Assembly: GCA_017547755.1 (NCBI GenBank)
Contig: JAFYOX010000058.1
Coordinates: 1 to 36,709 of the forward strand
Reading direction: 5' to 3'
DNA: 36,709 nucleotides
DNA from: Clostridia bacterium
GTDB taxonomy: Bacteria; Bacillota; Clostridia; Oscillospirales; CAG-272
Shown here: in pieces, positions 33,583 through 36,709 of the stretch
Numbering within the stretch: position 1 is the stretch's first letter
Layout: each line of letters begins with the position of its first letter
The notes under the pieces: generated by a model
The model's database searches: none
Seen by the model: only the letters and a program-made list of their open reading frames with translations
Told to the model about the DNA's origin: nothing
Position numbers and translations under genes: made by a program

Positions 33583-35031
33583 ATGGCAATCTACAATCCC
33601 AAATCGCTGAAAGCGGAAGAATTCATCAACAACGAAGAAATTCTCGACACCATCCGCTATGCGGAAGAAAACAAGAACAACGTCGAACTCATCGACGCGA
33701 TCCTCGAAAAGGCTCGTCCGAAGAAGACCGCCGACGGCATCCACTGCGAAGGGCTGACCCACCGCGAAGCATCCGTGCTCCTTGCCTGCGAGATCCCGGA
33801 AAAGGTACAGGCGATGTATGACCTTGCGAAGGAGATCAAGCTTTCCTTCTACGGCAACCGTATCGTCATGTTCGCACCGCTGTATCTGTCCAACTACTGC
33901 GTCAACGGCTGTGTTTACTGCCCGTACCATCTCAAGAACAAGCACATCGCCCGCAAGAAGCTGACGCAGGAAGAAGTCCGCCGCGAAGTCATCGCGCTGC
34001 AGGACATGGGTCACAAGAGACTCGCCATCGAAGCCGGCGAAGACCCGGTCAACAACCCGATCGAATACATCCTCGAGTGCATCAACACGATCTACTCCGT
34101 TCATCATAAAAACGGCGACATCCGCCGCGTCAACGTCAACATCGCGGCGACCACCGTCGAAAATTACCGTAAACTGAAGGAAGCCGGCATCGGCACCTAC
34201 ATCCTCTTCCAGGAAACCTACCACAAGAAGAGCTATGAAGAACTCCATCCGACCGGCCCGAAGCACAACTACGACTACCACACCGAAGCGATGGACCGTG
34301 CAATGGAAGGCGGCATCGACGACGTAGGGCTCGGCGTACTGTTCGGTCTGGAAATGTACAAGTACGAATTCGCCGGACTGCTCATGCACGCGGAACACCT
34401 CGAAGCCGTTCACGGCGTCGGCCCGCACACGATCAGCGTTCCCCGTCTGTAGCGCGCGGACGACATCGACCCCGATACCTTCGACAACGGCCTCGCAGAC
34501 GATATTTTCGAAAAGATCATCGCCTGCATCCGCATCGCGGTTCCGTATACCGGCATGATCATCTCCACCCGTGAAAGCCAGGAAGTCCGCGGACGTGCGC
34601 TTGACATCGGTATTTCCCAGATCAGCGGCGCATCCCGTACCTCCGTCGGCGGCTACACCGAAGAAGAACGTCCGCACGACAGCGAACAGTTCGACGTTTC
34701 CGACCAGCGTACGCTCGACGAAGTCGTCAACTGGCTGATGAAGCTCGGCTATATCCCGTCCTTCTGCACGGCGTGCTACCGCGAAGGCAGAACCGGCGAC
34801 CGCTTCATGGCACTCTGCAAGAACGGTCAGATCCAGAACTGCTGCCATCCGAACGCGCTCATGACCCTCACGGAATACCTCGTGGACTACGCAAGCGAAG
34901 AAACGAAGGAAATCGGCTTCGACCTCATCGCCAAGGAGCTGAACAACATCCCGAAGGAAAAAGTCAAGGCGATCGCCGCCCAGAACATCGAAGACATCAA
35001 GGCATCGAACAGACGAGATTTCAGATTCTGA
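33583..35031 (+). CDS. hydG: HydG, H-cluster maturase, interrupted by an in-frame TAG
   Basis: HydG is a radical SAM enzyme that cleaves tyrosine to supply CO and cyanide for the hydrogenase H-cluster. Read through the TAG the product is 482 aa, the usual size. The radical SAM cluster is CVNGCVYC (Cys106, Cys110, Cys113) and the second, C-terminal cluster region starts CTACYREGRTGDRFM (Cys395, Cys398). The TAG at 34450-34452 (codon 290) sits in HTISVPRL-TAG-RADDIDP; both sides are in the same frame and conserved. Without read-through the second half, including the CO-forming cluster, would be lost. AAAGGA precedes ATG 33583. It may be a nonsense mutation, base error or suppressed codon. hydE and hydF on both sides are intact. 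Confidence 0.9.
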
Positions 35032-35067
35032 GATAAATCTGCACCCAAACTTTGTCCCCCATTCTGT

Positions 35068-35128
35068 TTAAAAGTTTTTGAAGATGGGGTTTGGGGAAGG
35101 AACTTTTCTCAAAAAGTTCCTTCCCCAA
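35068..35128 (-). repeat. Hairpin repeat family, copy 3
   Basis: Perfect 17-bp stem TTGGGGAAGGAACTTTT (35091-35107) and complement (35112-35128) with 4-nt loop. On the minus strand the tail ACCCCATCTTCAAAAACTTT follows, the same plan as copies 1 and 2. It lies in the hydG-hydF spacer, in reverse orientation to the operon, so transcripts through the operon must pass a strong stem. Confidence 0.75.
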
Positions 35129-35151
35129 TTATTTTAAACTGGAGGAATTCT

Positions 35152-36348
35152 ATGTCCCTGAATGAACAAGTTTCCGCCGAACGGATCCATATCGGATTTT
35201 TCGGGCTCCGCAACGCCGGAAAATCGAGCGTGGTCAACGCCGTCACCGGACAGGCGCTCTCGCTCGTGTCCGACGTCAAGGGCACAACGACCGACCCCGT
35301 CAAAAAGGCGATGGAACTTCTTCCGCTCGGTCCGGTGGTCATCATCGACACGCCCGGCATCGACGACGAAGGTGAACTCGGTCAGATGCGCGTCAGACGC
35401 GCGATGCAGACGCTGAATCAGACCGACCTTGCGGTTCTCGTCGTGGACGCGGCAAAAGGTCTGTCCGACATGGACCGCACGCTGACCGCATCTTTCGAAG
35501 CGAAGAAAATCCCCTTTATTATCGCATACAACAAGTCCGACCTGCTGGAAAACGTGCCGGCGGCCGGAGAAAATGAAATCTACGTCAGCGCGGCAGAGGG
35601 CACCAACATCCATGAACTGCGCGAACGGATGGGTCATCTCGTCAGGATCGAGGAAAACAATAAGCGCATCGTAGCCGACCTGCTCGAACCGTGCGATTTT
35701 GTCGTTCTTGTCACGCCCATCGACAAGGCTGCGCCGAAGGGTCGTCTGATCCTTCCACAGCAACAGACCATCCGCGATATCCTCGACGCAGGCGCGGTTC
35801 CGATCGTCACCCGCGACACGGAACTGCCGCAGACCCTTGAAAAACTCGGTCAGGCGCCGAAAATGGTCATCACCGACTCGCAGGCGTTCGGACGTGTCAG
35901 CCGCGATGTTCCACGGGAAGTACCGCTGACCTCGTTCTCGATCCTGATGGCACGCTATAAGGGCGACCTCGCGGAAGCGGTGCGCGGTGCGGCAAAGCTC
36001 AACGATCTGCAGGACGGCGACACCGTCCTCATCTCCGAAGGATGCACGCATCACCGTCAGTGCGAGGACATCGGCACGGTCAAGATGCCGAACTGGATCC
36101 GCAAGCACACCGGAAAGGAAATCAACTTTGAATTCACCTCCGGCGGCGAATTCCCGGAAGACCTGTCGAAATATGCGCTGGTCGTCCACTGCGGCGGCTG
36201 TATGCTGAACGAACGCGAGATGAAATCCCGTATCCGCCACAGCATCGGCAGCGATGTTCCGATCACGAACTACGGCATCGCCATTGCCCATATGCACGGG
36301 ATCCTCGCGCGGTCGATCGAACCGTTCCCGGATATTGTGATGAAATAA
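35152..36348 (+). CDS. hydF: HydF, scaffold GTPase of [FeFe]-hydrogenase maturation
   Basis: HydF (398 aa) carries the 2Fe precursor and delivers it to the apo-hydrogenase. The GTPase domain has P-loop GLRNAGKSS (18-26), switch KGTTTDPV, DTPGID and NKSD. A dimerisation domain follows, then the cluster domain with CTHHRQC (from Cys298) and HCGGC (His346, Cys347, Cys350), the conserved cysteines that bind a [4Fe-4S] cluster. GGAGGAATTCT precedes ATG 35152. Last gene of the operon, followed by a hairpin terminator. Confidence 0.95.
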   Translation: MSLNEQVSAERIHIGFFGLRNAGKSSVVNAVTGQALSLVSDVKGTTTDPVKKAMELLPLGPVVIIDTPGIDDEGELGQMRVRRAMQTLNQTDLAVLVVDAAKGLSDMDRTLTASFEAKKIPFIIAYNKSDLLENVPAAGENEIYVSAAEGTNIHELRERMGHLVRIEENNKRIVADLLEPCDFVVLVTPIDKAAPKGRLILPQQQTIRDILDAGAVPIVTRDTELPQTLEKLGQAPKMVITDSQAFGRVSRDVPREVPLTSFSILMARYKGDLAEAVRGAAKLNDLQDGDTVLISEGCTHHRQCEDIGTVKMPNWIRKHTGKEINFEFTSGGEFPEDLSKYALVVHCGGCMLNEREMKSRIRHSIGSDVPITNYGIAIAHMHGILARSIEPFPDIVMK

Positions 36349-36354
36349 AATGAT

Positions 36355-36406
36355 CGGTTCCGGCTTGCTTGGGTAAGCCGGAACCGAAGTTTTTTCCAAA
36401 AACTTT
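36355..36406 (+). terminator. hydF terminator, hairpin repeat family copy 4
   Basis: 12-bp stem CGGTTCCGGCTT / AAGCCGGAACCG (36355-36386) with 8-nt loop, then AAGTTTTTTCCAAAAACTTT. The T6 run makes it an intrinsic terminator, and the tail CCAAAAACTTTT is the one shared with copies 1-3. The tail also self-pairs (AAGTTTTT / AAAAACTT). Confidence 0.8.
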
Positions 36407-36416
36407 TAAAAACCTC

Positions 36417-36445
36417 TTGACAAAAGCGGACGGATGTGATATCAT
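36417..36445 (+). promoter_or_regulatory. Promoter of tRNA-Arg
   Basis: TTGACA (36417-36422), 17 bp, TATCAT (36440-36445), about 30 bp before the mature tRNA. Confidence 0.8.
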
Positions 36446-36476
36446 ATATAAGCGCAAGGGGAACGCCTTTGTGAAT

Positions 36477-36552
36477 GCGCTACTAGCTCAGTGGATAGAG
36501 TGCCCGGCTACGAACCGGTAGGTCGCAGGTTCGAATCCTGCGTGGCGCGCCA
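36477..36552 (+). tRNA. tRNA-Arg(ACG)
   Basis: A full cloverleaf folds: acceptor GCGCTAC (36477-36483) with GTGGCGC (36542-36548), D arm GCTC/GAGT, anticodon stem with loop CTACGAA (anticodon ACG, read as ICG after A34 deamination), variable loop AGGTC, T arm GCAGG-TTCGAAT-CCTGC. Discriminator G and encoded CCA (36550-36552). The top anticodon-stem pair is a C/T mismatch. Confidence 0.95.
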
Positions 36553-36555
36553 TTT

Positions 36556-36586
36556 ACGGACATCGTAAGATGTCCGTTTTTGTTTT
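36556..36586 (+). terminator. Terminator of tRNA-Arg
   Basis: ACGGACATC (36556-36564) pairs with GATGTCCGT (36569-36577), 4-nt loop, then TTTTGTTTTG. Confidence 0.9.
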
Positions 36587-36606
36587 GCGCGACCGCGGAT
36601 TCGAAG

Positions 36607-36686
36607 GGTGCGTGTAAAAAAACAGTCCGGGGGACTGTTTTTCCGCACCACCGCTCCAGCCGCTGTAGAATCGCAAACGATTCTAC
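36607..36686. repeat. Two hairpins downstream of tRNA-Arg
   Basis: The first pairs GGTGCG (36607) with CGCACC (36644-36649) and, inside, AAAAACAGTCC with GGACTGTTTTT around a GGG loop. The second is GTAGAATCG-CAAA-CGATTCTAC (36665-36686). They lie between the tRNA and the partial copy of its 3' end. Confidence 0.7.
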
Positions 36687-36689
36687 GGG

Positions 36690-36709
36690 CGAATCCTGCG
36701 TGGCGCGCC
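36690..36709 (+). repeat. Direct repeat of the tRNA-Arg 3' end
   Basis: The last 20 bases of the window, CGAATCCTGCGTGGCGCGCC, are identical to tRNA positions 36532-36551. No tRNA 5' half precedes this copy. It is a candidate attachment-site duplication or a tRNA remnant; the window ends exactly at the repeat, so its far side is unseen. Confidence 0.75.

Noticed and set aside
34450-34452. Pyrrolysine at the hydG TAG as a firm call
   Set aside because: No Pyl genes are in the window and HydG is not known to need that residue; kept only as one hypothesis.
1-36709. Insertion sequences, integrase, CRISPR-Cas or classical defence genes
   Set aside because: None seen on either strand; mobile signs are limited to short non-coding repeats and the tRNA end duplication.

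Overview
The window looks like a Gram-positive, strictly anaerobic member of the class Clostridia, probably a gut Oscillospirales-type bacterium. The evidence is a ctsR-mcsA-mcsB-clpC stress operon with CtsR boxes, a SpoIID-like peptidoglycan protein, two glycyl radical enzymes, the [FeFe]-hydrogenase maturation set, strong Shine-Dalgarno sites and consensus TTGACA-N17-TATAAT promoters. No genus can be named from sequence alone. Coding sequence is GC-rich at third positions, so most long antisense reading frames are shadows.

Layout. 1-5742 (minus): partial prs, then clpC, mcsB, mcsA and ctsR. Codon usage changes abruptly inside clpC near 1650, so everything to the left may come from another genome (chimeric contig or recombination). 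6004-8422 (minus): a three-gene cluster of a transthyretin-like protein, a SpoIID-like/peptidoglycan-binding protein and a second peptidoglycan-binding protein. 8806-10395 (plus): an XRE-type helix-turn-helix fused to a long 16-residue repeat array. 10477-12468: a divergent glycyl radical enzyme. 12682-19701: a complete peptide/nickel-type ABC importer (lipoprotein, two permeases, two ATPases) in which the second permease carries an inserted seven-repeat RCC1-like propeller. 19849-24785: thiI, pncB, a COG1313-type radical SAM gene, a small unknown gene and a CYTH protein; between thiI and pncB lies a pair of inverted structured repeats. 24830-25441: divergent XRE regulator and DUF6809-like gene sharing a palindromic operator. 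25509-29674 (minus): a clan GH-A glycosidase and a second glycyl radical enzyme. 29845-31863 (plus): GH78-like alpha-L-rhamnosidase. 31975-36348: hydrogenase maturation operon (TM1266-like regulator, hydE, hydG, hydF) behind a leader with an intrinsic terminator; hydG has an in-frame TAG. 36477-36552: tRNA-Arg(ACG), whose last 20 nt before the final A recur at the very end of the window.

How the genes fit together. Several units suit fermentative, sugar-degrading anaerobic life: plant or algal glycan trimming (GH-A and GH78), glycyl radical chemistry, H2 metabolism (maturases only; the hydrogenase itself is not here) and solute import. The window also holds at least three families of short non-coding repeats placed next to gene ends. 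The strongest unusual items are the RCC1-containing permease, the HTH/beta-solenoid protein, the inverted structured elements, the hydG amber codon and the clpC composition break.
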